Shown piece after piece: positions 22,398 through 34,457 of a DNA stretch of 64,000 nucleotides. This stretch comes from Vigna angularis (Eukaryota; Streptophyta; Magnoliopsida; Fabales; Fabaceae), in the NCBI RefSeq assembly GCF_016808095.1, contig NC_068975.1, forward strand, positions 28,819,501 through 28,883,500. The letters run 5' to 3'. Below the pieces are notes generated by a model that saw nothing but the letters and a program-made list of their open reading frames with translations, did not search any database and was not told the origin of the DNA. Each line of letters begins with the position of its first letter. Position 1 is the first letter of the stretch. The position numbers and the translations under genes were made by a program.

Positions 22398-24126
22398 GTT
22401 TAAATACTTACTTCGTCCCCATGTTAAGAAGTGAATTTCTTTTTAGTATCCGGTTTTAAAGAGCTCCAAAATTGTAAAAATTGTATAAATAAAGTCTCTT
22501 CCGTTAAATTGGCTTAAACGGAGTTAAGCCCATGCTGACGTGGCTATAAAATCTGACTTTTTCTTCTTCTCTCTCATCTGTTCTCTTCAACATTTCAGCT
22601 TTTTTTCTCTCTTTTCTATTTCCAATCATTCACCTCATGCTGCAACTCCTTCTTCACTTTGCACCAACATCACACCAACCTCACTCACTCAAACTTTTCT
22701 TCACTGCTCCACACTCTCTTTCTCTTTCTCTTCTTCCTCACATCAAATTCAACACAAACAAGAGAAAGAGTGAATTAAATTAAGATGAGATGATTTATGT
22801 TTTGGTGTATCCATATATTACGACAATTTTAAAAAATTATGCAGACACATCTCAACTACAGTCCAACACAATTAAAAAAAGTGGAATGGGAGAAAAATAC
22901 ATGCATTCCAATTTCCTCTGTTTTTCCCTTTTCCTATAAATGTCAATAAGTCCTATTTAAAACCAAATCTTTAAGAAATAAATTCAAATAAAAAAGTTAT
23001 TTTTCAACTAAATGCAAATAAAATTACATCTTAAAATATTAATGCAATTAAATGTGATATTTGTAAAAAAGAAATATATAACAATTTACATCAAAATATA
23101 AATTTAAAAAATAAGATTTTAAGGGAACTTTAATTTCATTTAATTAATAAAAACAAATATATAAAATCTAAATTTAAACAATAATATTTCTTTCATTAAT
23201 AATAATTTATTTTTTAAATATTCGTATATAATTTATTAATAATTATTAAGTAACCACAAGTTGGATATCATGGTCCATTAATTAGAATACTCGTATGGCA
23301 GCTTCTTCATGCAGCTCCGTAAAATTCAAAATTCCAAATTTACCTTATATTTTTGGATTTTCATTTTAGGGCAATCCAGAATATTAAATAATGTTGACTA
23401 TCGAGCTTAAACAGGCTTGGCCTTTTGCCATTCTAGTCTTTCCTGATATAAGTTTAGTGTACATAATGCGCGTAAAAGAAAAAATAAATATAATTACTGA
23501 TATTAAAAAAAAGGAATAGATCCAGGTTGTTTAACAAGATTAGGTAAAAATTAGGCGTACTTTCTTTTTTCTTATGTATGAAAAACGCAGTGGTATGAAA
23601 GAAAGGAGAGAAAGATGGAGCAATACCCTTTCAATGGAAGACTCGGTGGCTCGAATGAACCTAACGAGGAGGCTGCCGTTGGGGTTGGCGATGGCGTAGT
23701 TGAAGGCAGGGTTAGGGAGCCTAGACTCAACAAAATAGGTGGAGGAAGAAGGAGCAGTGGCGATGGAAGTTCCAGAAGAAGCACTCTGTTGTGCTTTAGA
23801 TTCGTGGGAGGAAGAGCTTAAGGAAGCTTTGGCACACAGAAATTGACGAAGAAGATGTGAGGGACGATGCAAAAGAGAGAGAAGAATGAGTTGTAGAAAT
23901 GAATGATTGTAAATAGAAGAAAGAGAAAAAGCTGAAAAGTTGCAGACGAAAAAGAAGAAAAAAAGTCATATTTTTAGTAGAAGTTAACTCCGTATAAGCC
24001 AATTTAACGGAGGAGACTTCATTTATACAATTTTTATAACTTTGAGACTCAATAGATATATTTTTAAAAATCGGATACTAAACAGAAATTCACTCTTAAC
24101 ATGGAGACTAAGTAAGTATTTAAGCC
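22398..24126. mobile_element. Mutator-like element with long TIRs and a likely captured gene piece
   Basis: The left end GGTTTAAATACTTACTTCGT and the reverse complement of the right end, GGCTTAAATACTTACTTAGT, begin terminal inverted repeats that match for about 150 bp strongly and for about 300 bp loosely. Shared blocks include 'ccatgttaaga', 'aaaattgtataaat' and 'cgttaaattggctta'. A perfect 9-bp direct repeat TAAATATTA flanks it (22389-22397 and 24127-24135). There is no transposase. The inner right side carries a GC-richer open frame (23540-23872, minus), making it a candidate Pack-MULE. Confidence 0.92.
23540..23872 (-). pseudogene. Possible captured gene fragment inside the Mutator-like element
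   Basis: A 110-codon frame with a Ser-rich beginning, then FVESRLPNPAFNYAIANPNG and VRFIRATESSIERV, after which the sequence becomes TIR-like. The Ser-rich start plus a TESSIERV-like step resembles the first exon of plant plastid UPF0114 (YqhA-like) proteins, cut just before the first membrane segment. That resemblance is from memory and moderate. The frame could be expressed only by chance from the TIR. Confidence 0.45.
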
Positions 24127-24135
24127 TAAATATTA

Positions 24136-24833
24136 CTATAGTTGTATAATTATTTGTATAACGAACTTACCCTGCTTTTAGACAAAAAAAAATTGTTTAA
24201 ATAAGTTAGGTATTGCTTTCTAAAAAACACCCAAACTAAATATACCACATAAAAATATTTATACATTATTGTGTATTCATTGAAGTTACATTTCTAAACA
24301 AACAGTGTTGTACAATGTGTAGATAAAGTAATATTGATTTGAGTTGGTGTAACTGAACCATAGTTTACATTATAGTTATTGTAACTTTCTAAAGTACATT
24401 AATTATATCAATTTCTATTATTGGATATATATTTCTTATAGAACTTTATATTCATGTGAATAATTAAGATAGTATGAGTGTTAAAAAAAAAAATTCATAA
24501 AAGTTAGGTTTACTGAAATTGGGGACATCTATACAAAATATAATGCCATTGAATTCGGGACCACAGTTTATTGGTTTAGGAAAATCCAGAAACGAAGTGT
24601 CGTTTTAAAAAGACTCAGTTTTAGAAAAAGATTGCGGATTAGATGTTCCTGTGTTTCATTGGAAGAGAAGGAAACAAAGGCATAAAAGTTGTTTCTAGGT
24701 TCCTTCTTCCTTTTTTGGTACAATGGTAGTTACAACATACTCATTAATTATTTAAATAACAAGAAAATATATATTTCGTTAAAAAGATTGTGCTCAGAAT
24801 TATTAAAGAAATTACATCCAATTAAGCAGTCTA

Positions 24834-24912
<79 letters not shown>

Positions 24913-25581
24913 TAAAAGTTTAATTGGGTCACATCTTGTCATTTATAAATATTAATGATGAAATTATTTCACTTTTTTAATTATTAAACATGTACATTTA
25001 TATAATTGTGAAACTTGAAAATAATTTTATTTTATTTTGAGTAAGTTTTTAAATAACTTATATCATATTATATATAATTATAATTATGTATATATAATAG
25101 ATATACTATATATCATGATAGTATAAACAAATTATAAAACTAATCTATTAAACCTAAAAACTTTCGCGCATACATATGGAACATTTAAAAAATATTTACG
25201 CTAAATGTCAATAATTTATTTTTTTGATGAAAGTTAAACTCAAACCTTTCAAAATCCGGTCTAACATGTTTTGAGGGATAGCCTACTTAATTAAATAAAA
25301 TTTTAATTTTTTTTATGGAAAAGTTTATAGACATTTGTATGAACAAAGTGTAACACATTCTAACGAAGAGAATGGAATCCAATTGAGCTGATTAAATAGA
25401 ATATTGTTATTATAAACTTTGTAACGTTGAATGGCATAAAAGAGGGAAGCACGAATGGCGAAAAAGTGTAAAGAAAAAGGACAGAAAACAGTACATAGGA
25501 GGGGCCACTGTGAAATTTGGAGTTGCCAACTGTCTACAAGTGTTGTCTATAATGGTTACATCACCTCCTCAATCTCCGCTC
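24136..25581. other. Intergenic; includes a promoter region near its end
   Basis: AT-rich DNA with the microsatellite at 24838-24907. No gene frame. The last few hundred bases are the upstream region of the membrane-protein gene. Confidence 0.55.
24838..24907. repeat. (TA)n microsatellite
   Basis: About 35 uninterrupted TA units. Confidence 0.95.
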
Positions 25582-25589
25582 TATAAATA
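25582..25589 (+). promoter_or_regulatory. TATA box of the membrane-protein gene
   Basis: TATAAATA in CGCTCTATAAATACACAG; transcription would start near 25615. Confidence 0.75.
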
Positions 25590-26634
25590 CACAGTTTTTG
25601 AAGACAGCACATACATGAAATCAACAGAGGGAGATTTTTGTTTGAACAAATCTTAATTTTGCTGTAATTTTGGCTCCTTTTCCCTATTCTTTCGCTATCT
25701 GTTGTATTTTCTCATACCTTATCTATCGCTCTCTGTAATTACAAACTCTTCCGCCATTGGATCTATCCTTCCTTCCCCTTCAGGTAAAGGTATTATTTCC
25801 ACTTTCTTTTTCTTCTGTTTACTTCTTTCTATTATATTATTTATGTTGCCATGGCTGTGACTACTTTAAAGTTGTTGACTTTCTTCGTTTTCATGGGTGC
25901 CCATTTTTAATCATATGTGGTCGCACGTTGCGGTGTAAGTTTATATGTTTATGTATATGTATATGTAATGTGGGTGGGTATTAATGTATGAATATAATCT
26001 TTCTGGGGATAATTTGTTGTGTTGCCGTTGCTTCTTTCCTGCCTGAGAACCATTCGTGTATTTCCCTTGCTTAGATTTCCTCCACCTTTTTTTGTGCCCT
26101 AAAGCTTTTTATGTTTTTTTTTTTATCTCAATGATTGTTTCTTTGTCTGTTCTGTTTAAAAGTTTGAATCGGGGATTTCGGTTGCTTAAAGGTGTATCAT
26201 TATAGTAAGATTGCTAATTTGGTTAGGTTCAGCTGATTGAATTTTTGTCTCTAATTTATGATGCAGGGTCTGTCTGTTCCTGGGATTACATTCTTTTATC
26301 TTTAGATCTTGAAAGAGTGGTATTGCTTGTGGAAAATAGACCCTGGGAAGGAAAAGAAAAAATTTTGCTGGGCTATTATTGCTTGGATCTGTGTAATGTT
26401 AGGAAAAGCCAGAGAAGCAGAGAAAGGTATCCGAATCGGAGTTGAGATGTATTGAAAACTGCCTTCTTGATGATTTACGAGCAATTAAACCCTTAGTACA
26501 TAATATCCGATTAGGAGGTCATTTTGTATGATGGGTTGAGTTCAAGCATTGAATTTGTGGAGGCAGTTTCGAGTATATTTGTGATTTATAGGATAACAAG
26601 CAAGGAGAAGTTAAATTGGTTTTGTTGTTCTTGG

Positions 26635-28112
26635 ATGGATAGTAAAAGTGTAAAAAATAGGAATATCGAAGTTGATCTTGAAAGTGGATTGCCACTAATT
26701 GGAGACGATTCAAAGAAAGTCTCTGTCCCAAGTGATGCAAAACAAGGAAAGACATTATTTGCTAAGGTTTCTGGTGGGATTGTTGGAGGTTCTATCAAAG
26801 GTGATGATGTGCCAAGTTTAATCCACAATGAATCAAGTTTTAGTGAAGTTTCCGGCGATTTGATGAAAGTAACAAGCACGCCATTGATGGGGAAAGATTC
26901 GGGGAACCGTGCACTGCAAACCCCAACGAAGGAGAAACGGAAAAAGGCCTCTAATAAGAAGGCTCCGAAACCTCCAAGATCTCCACAAGCTCCTTCATTG
27001 GATGCAGCTGACCTTAAGCTAATCAGAGAGATATCTGAACTTGCCATGTTAAAACGCGCAAGGATAGAGCGAATGAAAGCCTTGAAGAAGATGAAAATTG
27101 CTAAATCACGATCATCATCATCTTCCAGTACCAGCTTTTTGGCTATGGTTTTCACTGTTGTCTTCTTTGTTGTGATAATATTCCAAGGTAACTTTTGGGA
27201 TGAAAGTAGATTTGTAACGGCTGTGGCTATATTATAAGCATGCACTTTACAACATGTAGGAGGGGTTTAGCATTTGCTACCTAAGCCAGGCGATTCCTAA
27301 TTTTCAGATTGATACTTACGTACTATTTTGTGATAAAACTTCCATTTAAAACATGGTTCTGTCAGACATCAAGACAATCGTTAACTTAATTGAAAATCTT
27401 GTGGAACCTGAACTGTTTAGAAATTTTTTTACATACTCTACAGAACTTGTTTCTTTTCCACATTATGTACTGCATATGGATTTTATTCTTCTGGCTAACC
27501 AGACAAGGTTTTAGCACTTACCTTTTAACTATGGTTGCATGTACTTTTAATGCTTTCACGATCTTCATCAATCTGCTTCTTTTTGGTCTAAATTAATCAC
27601 ATTTTGCCCAACTAGTTGTTGAGATAATGAAGGTCACATGATTTTGCTTTCTCATTCCAGTTGCCTGGAATGAAACTGTTAAAATTTCTCCTTTTTATTA
27701 CTAGTATGCAGCAAGGCTCCCAGCTGTTCAGTTTCCTTTCATCTCTCTATATGTTGATAATAGTTGAACCCACCTCTTGAAGTTTGTGTAGTCTATAAAT
27801 TCCATGACACACCATGAATCAATCATCTATTACTTTTTTGTTTAAGTTAGAGGTTGATTAGATGGAATAAAAAAACTCCCAATAGTCATGTTTCTTTGAT
27901 TTTCTGTCGAGTGACAACATTTTAGCTTTCTTGATTTTCTTTAATTAGACGTTGGTTTTGCAGGCGTGCCATCTAGAACAAGCTCAGTGGCAAGTTTCCA
28001 GGGATCTCCTGTGTCTACGGTAGAAGCAGAGGGAGGTCTAATTTCAGTTGAGTACCAACTCAATCCTTCTGCAAGCAACTCAAATGTTCCTGGTTCAGAA
28101 TCTCACGAGTAA
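26635..28112 (+). CDS. Single-pass membrane protein of unknown function
   Basis: Two coding exons, 26635-27187 and 27964-28112, joined across a GT-AG intron (CAAG|GTAACT ... TTTTGCAG|GCGTG), giving about 233 residues. An acidic, Ser-rich N-terminus leads to a basic stretch (KEKRKKASNKKAPKPPRSP). Then comes the best-conserved part, LDAADLKLIREISELAMLKR followed by ARIERMKALKKMK. After a Ser run, one hydrophobic helix (FLAMVFTVVFFVVIIFQ) is followed by a short C-terminal tail, so a tail-proximal anchor is likely. The frame is open upstream to an ATG at 26524, but MDSKSVKNRN at 26635 looks like the family start. The long 5' leader is spliced (CAG|GTAAAG at about 25782; ATGCAG|GGTCTG at about 26266) and holds short upstream frames. 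I recognise it as a plant family without a known function. Confidence 0.8.
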
Positions 28113-29762
28113 GCTCAAATGCATCATATTTGAACCCTTCTTTAGCCTCATAAAAACACATTGCTGGTTCATTTTTCTTCCCCAATATCAATTTTGCTCA
28201 TTGCTGGTATTCGAAAATGGTACACCTTGCAGTTTTGTACAGCAGGTGGTCGGTTCAGATTTGCCTGAAAAATGGAGAAGAGGTTCAGGATAATACACTT
28301 CTATCATAACAAAGAATATAATTTTCCTGTATTCAAACCAAAGATGACAAACGGTAGTATTGTTTCTCCTACAGCCTCTTTGTCTTGACTTTTAGAACAT
28401 ATATTTATTTATATATTGTTAATTTATCCCTATTATGTATATTAATCAATGTTGGGGTGAATTAAATAACCAGAACGGTGCTGCTAGAAATTTCCATTGC
28501 CTTGGGCCAAACACGTGTTACTTTTCTTGTCAGCAACTTTCTTTTGCTTATTCTCAATGAGAGTTGGAGATTATTCTTTTGAAGCCGCGACCAAGCTAAT
28601 GAATGATTCTATTTATTTGTTCTGGTTTCTTTTGTTATCACAAAGACAACTGGTATGTAATCATGTGCTTTTTGTGACAAATATTTTACGTACAACAAGC
28701 ATATTACACAACAGAAGGGGCTTCATCAATTACTCATCTTTTCAGAAAGAAAAATTCTGGTTCAGCCGTGTGGCACTCTAACTTTCAATTAATAATAAAA
28801 AGGTGTCAGATGTGGCTCTCTTTATGCTATTCCAGTTTGACTTTTATTAGCATAAACACGTGAAATTGCTTCATATGGGATCCCAACAACAGAAATAAAG
28901 TAAAGTTTATCTTCAAATGGGAGACGTTTAACGTGCTTCTAGTAAGTGCTCATAGTTGGACTTGTTTTTGAAAGAAATAAGGATGAGCTAGCTGTATTCA
29001 TCAGTTTTATAATATAAAGCTGGTTTCCCAAAAATTTCAAATTACTACAATCTGTGTTTGAAGGAAAGTCCTTTGCTAATTATTATCTCAGGTCCAATTA
29101 CATGGCCACACAATGTTAGATATTGTAAAATATAAAACGCAATAATAAATTTATTTGTGTTTTAAGATACAATATTAATATTATTTTTTTCTATAGAAAG
29201 AAAAGATATCAATCAAACTGACCTTATTCTCATGAGTAACGTACGTTTTTATTCTCCGTATTTGCATATCAATCAAACAGAAAGTAACTTTTGACTTGCA
29301 CATTCTAAATCTCCTCCATTCATTTCCCTCTTAATGTGCAATAAAAGAGAGGACTGACTAGCAATCAAACAAGAAGTTAGGGGCTGAAAGTTAAATAATA
29401 ATAAACAGAGAAGGATGCTCTGAGTTTGTCAGCATAGAACATTGACACTTGTGACAGCTCTCAATCTGTGGAAGAAGAAACTTCTGAAATAGTGAAAGAA
29501 AATGTTTTGGTTTATGTAATGTGAGTTGCATTCATATGCTTGTTGCACAGCACTTTCTTTGTGGAGAAGTAATCGTATGGTTTATCAAGAGCTGCTTCAA
29601 AGTACACAAACAATGAATCGATGAAGCATACACTATGCAAAATCAACCATCTAAATGCCTTTACTGAATAAGAATAACAAGAGCCTACTGCTAGTATAGT
29701 ACTATTCTAAGTGCTACTACCTACAACTGCAAGGAATGGAAGACAAAGCAGAGATGAACAAG
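28113..29762. other. 3' flank and intergenic, no gene seen
   Basis: The first part is the 3' untranslated and downstream region of the membrane-protein gene; the last part is the 3' flank of the inhibitor gene. No further frame is supported. Confidence 0.55.
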
Positions 29763-30320
29763 TCAACCCTTTAGCAGCAGTTTGATTATAGCGGAGGCCA
29801 CATTCACAAGCTTCTGGACAATGTTGTTTCTGTCCCCCAAGGGTGCCTGAGTTGTGGCAGAGAATTTCTTGTCGCAGCTACTCACTTCTTTGAGAGCATC
29901 AGAAATGCAGTAACTGGCAAAGGCAAAACGGCCTTGGCTTATAGCATCAGCAGCTTGTGGGAGAATGTATTTGATAAGAGGGATATATGACTCGGCACAG
30001 AAGGCCAAGGCTTGCTCCAACTCACGGTCTCCGGTCTGCTTGATGAGGCCCTCGATGTAACTCAGTGTATCAGTTGCATTTGCCACAATGTTGTTCACCA
30101 TCAAGAGGGCCACCGCTTTGAGATCAGGTTTTGGACTCAGTGGGTTTGAGTGGAGGATGGAGCTGCAGAGGTCGTAAAAGGGTGTTTTTCTGCATATTTG
30201 GTCTACCAAGTCACCATCCCCATGGAAAGATGGTTGGGATAGTGTGAAGGGAACAGAAATAGAAGCTACAAGAATAATTTGAATTGCAAAAGAAGACACA
30301 CAACTTGAGATCCTCTTCAT
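29763..30320 (-). CDS. Pectin methylesterase / invertase inhibitor family protein
   Basis: Single-exon, 185 residues. An N-terminal signal peptide (MKRISSCVSSFAIQIILVAS to about residue 28) points to secretion into the cell wall or vacuole. The mature part has the PMEI four-helix-bundle signature: Cys43 and Cys52 (QICRKTPFYDLC) for the N-terminal hairpin disulfide, then Cys108 (FCAESY) and Cys149 (SSCDKKF) for the bundle, with an extra Cys138. One N-glycosylation sequon is at NATD (residue 81). Such proteins bind and block either pectin methylesterase or acid invertase, and sequence alone does not decide which. The frame is open to an ATG at 30401, but TATA-like motifs lie within that extension, so the internal ATG at 30320, which begins a proper signal peptide, is chosen. 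Confidence 0.88.
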   Translation of the reverse strand: MKRISSCVSSFAIQIILVASISVPFTLSQPSFHGDGDLVDQICRKTPFYDLCSSILHSNPLSPKPDLKAVALLMVNNIVANATDTLSYIEGLIKQTGDRELEQALAFCAESYIPLIKYILPQAADAISQGRFAFASYCISDALKEVSSCDKKFSATTQAPLGDRNNIVQKLVNVASAIIKLLLKG

Positions 30321-30389
30321 TTTCTCTTGTGGTGATGGTGTAGGCTCTTTCTTGGCTCCTATATTTAGGGTCACAATGATCATTGGGAG

Positions 30390-30395
30390 TATATA
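30390..30395 (-). promoter_or_regulatory. TATA box of the inhibitor gene
   Basis: Minus strand GGTATATACTCC, 70 bp upstream of the chosen ATG. A second candidate TAAATATA lies at 30360-30367. Confidence 0.5.
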
Positions 30396-30755
30396 CCTCA
30401 CATGGGAACAGAGAGAAATGAATTTCTAATAGGGTAAAACAAAAGAGAGAAAAATAACATGAAGTGGATGTAAGAATTTTAGTGTAAAACAACAGGGTTC
30501 TACAAGCATACTTTATTGTGGTTGACAGAGTTTTCTTCGTTTTATATTCAAGATTTTGTATATAAAGAAAGCACATTAGAAGAAGCCAATGCCTTAGATT
30601 GATTTCTACATCTAAAAAATAAGATTGTTGGACCTTCAATGCTATTGAAATGTTGCAGTTTTTTTTTTATGTTAAATACTGATATATCTGTTGCTTAAAG
30701 TGACTTAGGCAATGGTTCACGGGTGTCTTATTCTCTTGGCTATTATGGTGAACGC

Positions 30756-30761
30756 CACGTG
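30756..30761. promoter_or_regulatory. G-box (CACGTG) upstream of the inhibitor gene
   Basis: CGCCACGTGTTC, about 440 bp upstream of the ATG; a bZIP/bHLH site and possible ABA-response element. Confidence 0.5.
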
Positions 30762-31624
30762 TTCTTTTGTGTCCCCTGCTTTACCAGAAGAAGCCAAACT
30801 TGAGAACTTTCTAGAGGATGCTTTCTTCATTGAACCATTCTTTTGGAACTAAAGAAAGAAAAGAGGGCCTGAGACAGACACGACCACTGTTTTGCTAGCA
30901 GATTTCATTCATTAAAACAAAGCAGCCCCATGTTTCTCTGTTTTTCTAAGATCGAAGCCGAATCATGAAGTAGGCACCAAAGACATGTGCTAGTTAACAA
31001 GAATAACCGACATTGTCGTCTGCTTCTCTCCTTGAGACTTTCAATTCTTGTTAGTTCTAACTCATTTGCTATTCTCATGTTGTTGCCATGAAATTATTGT
31101 TTCAATAAAAGAAAGAAACTTTAATACTCTACCTTGGAGGGTGCACTGATTATGTATTCTCAACTTGAATAATAACCAAAATAAACAAAAAGTTGGATTA
31201 ATTAAGAAAGGTAATTAATACTATTTCATTTTATTCATTGAAACTTGACATCATAAATAAAAAATTAATAAAAATATAATTGCAATTAAATAAAAAGTGT
31301 TTTGGAATGATATCATGAAAAAACATTAATTAATTTTTTTTACAATCGAATTCATCATGTATCTATTTTGTGCTTAATTTAAGTCCAGAATGGTATAATA
31401 GTTTACGTTTTTATAAGTCAAATTTGGTTTATATAAATTAATTTGTAAAATATTTATATATTACGTTAACCTCTTTGAAAAATCATTTTAATTTATAAAC
31501 AAAATTATCTATATTACAGATATTTATGAAGAATTGTTTGTCTTTGGCAAATGAAAATTCGCCTATCATAATTAGAGAGCATCAGCATGAGCAAATGTCA
31601 AAAAAAGATAAAAAAATAGGAAAT
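30762..31624. other. Intergenic, no gene seen
   Basis: No supported frame. T-runs on the minus strand just below 31625 can end transcription of the adjoining tRNA gene. Confidence 0.55.
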
Positions 31625-31696
31625 TGAACCCGACGTGATTCGAACACGCAACCTTCTGATCTGGAGTCAGACGCGCTACCATTGCGCCACGGATCC
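31625..31696 (-). tRNA. tRNA-Trp (CCA)
   Basis: 72-nt cloverleaf. Acceptor GGATCCG pairs with CGGGTTC (with G-U pairs). The D-arm is GCGCAATGGTAGCGC. The anticodon arm TCTGA-CTCCAGA-TCAGA carries CCA. The T-arm is GCGTG-TTCGAAT-CACGT, and the discriminator is A. No intron and no encoded CCA end. The T-rich run TTTTTTTATCTTTTTTT shortly downstream fits a Pol III terminator. Confidence 0.97.
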
Positions 31697-32980
31697 ACAT
31701 ATAATATTTGCAAAATATATTATATCATGACTTATGCTATATACTATTAATAAATTTCTTTTTGGTACTTGACAAACTGAGAGTGGATGCTGGAAATGAA
31801 ATTCCAAATTCACTTTAAAATTATGATATGATAATATGTTAGTCGCTCATATTAAAAGAATTGCACATTAAATTATAAAAAAATTTGGACCGTCCAATTT
31901 TATCACACTAGCATAATAAGAAACACACAACTCGATAATTTCCAATAGCTTTGATATCTATACACTTCATTTTCATACAATAATTTGGAGATGTGTTATA
32001 AAAAAGGTGTAATTATTATTTGGTATGTCAAAAAATTAAAATTGAATATAAAAAATAATATATAAGAGGTATGATGCAGCAGTAAGATATTTCTCAATGA
32101 AAATGAGACAACATTTTAATTGATTTTATCACATATTTGTCAAAATGTGTGCATGGATATGATGCACTGTGGACGATAGTAGATAAACTGACAAAAAATA
32201 CTCACTTTTTGACACTACAAAAATTGAGATCAATTGACGATACTCTTAGTCCTTTATTGGACTCATTTTTGTTTAATTTATAAATTTTCTTTTCTTTTCC
32301 TCTTATTACATATTCTCCTGGTTGATTAATATATATTTCATTTTTCAAAGTACTATGACAAATTTAATATTTATTTTATATATCTTCTAATTATTTTTGA
32401 GTCAAAAGAGAAATAATGCAATGAAGTCTAGAGTATTAAGAAAGATAAATAATTGTCTCTTGCTCAATAAGTTGTGTTGGGTTTAGTTCATAAAAAACAT
32501 CAAAAAAATAAAAATTTGTGAATCATCTTTCTGTTTGATAATAATTTTTCTTTTTTTTTCAATATTATGATCATTATACTTATACGGGGAAACTTGATTA
32601 CTGGAATCATTACATGATCAAACTTCATCACATTGCTTATGAATTTTTTCTATCAATTTACTATTTGAAATATACACTTATCTTGTTTACGTGATCTATG
32701 GAACATTAAAAATATTGTTATATAAATTTTGTACCTTTCGTATTCTCTTCGTTGAGACCTGTTTATGATTTTAGGGAAGAAAACTTTAAGATTTCTCATG
32801 CTCTTTGGCATTTGCTATTTTGCCAAATATTGAGTAGGTGATTTTTCTTATTAGTGATATCATCAATTGCTAATTGTAATTAACATCCAAAGTTTCTCAA
32901 TAATTAAAATTTAACTTTTCATTTAGTTTGGACCGAACCATTTTACGTTATAACTTGTTTATAAAATGTAAAAGGGGAAT
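31697..32980. other. Spacer between the two tRNA-Trp genes
   Basis: AT-rich, no gene recognised. Confidence 0.6.
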
Positions 32981-33052
32981 TGAACCTGACGTGAATCGAA
33001 CACGCAACCTTCTGATCTGGAGTCAGACGCGCTACCATTGCGCCACAGATCC
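32981..33052 (-). tRNA. tRNA-Trp (CCA), second copy
   Basis: Same anticodon arm and length as the copy at 31625. The acceptor is GGATCTG/CAGGTTC: pair 6-67 has changed from C-G to T-A by two matching substitutions, so the stem is kept. The T-loop is TTCGATT. A T4 run on the minus strand just downstream can terminate Pol III. Confidence 0.97.
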
Positions 33053-34457
33053 ACTTGTGTTACTTTTATCGTTTGTTTTGTATATATTCAAATTGCACAT
33101 ACATATGTCAGCAAACAACAGGCACTACATGGTTGATAATGGAATTTAGAGTTTATCAGAAGTTACTAAGTGAAATGAGTTAAAGAAAACAACAAATAAA
33201 TTTGTTATATATATATAGATAATATTCAATGATGAGTTAACACATTCATAACAAAATAGGTCAGTTAACATTTTTAATTAATGACGCAATATAAATATAT
33301 ATGCATCAAACCATATTGATGACCGACAACGCAAAGAATTTATACCTCGGGATAAATTATGTGACCTGTTTATGTTCTTCTGAGCTTGCATACTACAGCC
33401 AAAACGAGTTGATAAAGAGCTTTTTTTCATTTTTTGTATATTTTATACTTAATTTATGTTTATTTCATTTGATTAAAAAATAATTTTCACTTTAATATTT
33501 CAAATATAGAAAATAAAATGATCAATACATATATTATATTTTGTCAAAATAATTGTGAAAAATTAAAACAAACAAACGAACTGGAAAAATCTCTACCGCA
33601 ATTAATTTTCATAATTATAATGGATAAACAGTTAACTGATGAATTGATAATGAATTCTAATTAATCAATAAAGCTAGTTACGTGTCAAAATATACTTTTT
33701 ATCTTATCCTTTAATGTCTGTTCTAACATTTTTAGTTAGAGTTATATTGGAATGTAAAAATAACTTAAAGATAATAAACGAAACATTATATTCAAACAGT
33801 AGCTGAAACTACTAAAATAGTATGAAGGAAATACAACATACTGAGAAAATAAATCAAGAAAACTAAGTAACTCAATAGCCTAACTAATGAAAATAAGGTG
33901 AAATGTGACCACACAGTAGAGAAATTCATATTACTGACATACCAAATAAATGGCTCACTTATCAAACTCTATATTAAGAATTAATGGCTTCAAAAACACA
34001 TAAATATGATGTGTTAATTCTTTCAGAGCTATATTATTGATCTGTCTTGAAATTCTTAGTATCTTGAAATACTATGACTAAACAAGCAAGTGATAAATTT
34101 CCAAGTTCAAACTAATCATTGATTTATCTAACTCTATATTTTGAAAGGAAAAAGAAGGTTTATTCACTTTACATGTCCAATCCCTTGTAACTCTTTTGAC
34201 TTTTCAAAAATTTCTGTCATCTACTGCAAGACTAAAAGACTACTCATCCTTTTGGTGTTCCTAAGTAAACCTATGACCCTACAGAAGTTAGAAGACAAAA
34301 AGAGGTGGCGAAAGGGGAACAAGAATATACAGGTCTATAGTACAACAAGATAGCAGATAAATCAAAATAAAATAGATCTAGCCACTATAATCCTCACTGG
34401 AACTGGTGAAACATTGCAAACAAGGCAATATGGAAGACCGGATTCCTTTTCTTATCA
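33053..34457. other. Intergenic, no gene seen
   Basis: AT-rich. The part nearest 34457 is the 3' flank of the poly(A) polymerase gene. Confidence 0.55.

Noticed and set aside
22540..22773. 77-codon Ser/His-rich frame in the left arm of the Mutator-like element
   Set aside because: It lies in and next to the inverted repeat, is pyrimidine-rich low complexity, and has no recognisable homologue.
30321..30401. 27-residue N-terminal extension of the inhibitor
   Set aside because: It would place a non-signal sequence ahead of the signal peptide and overlaps TATA-like motifs.
32928..33149. 73-codon frame over the second tRNA gene
   Set aside because: Overlaps the tRNA-Trp gene; the translation is of tRNA sequence.
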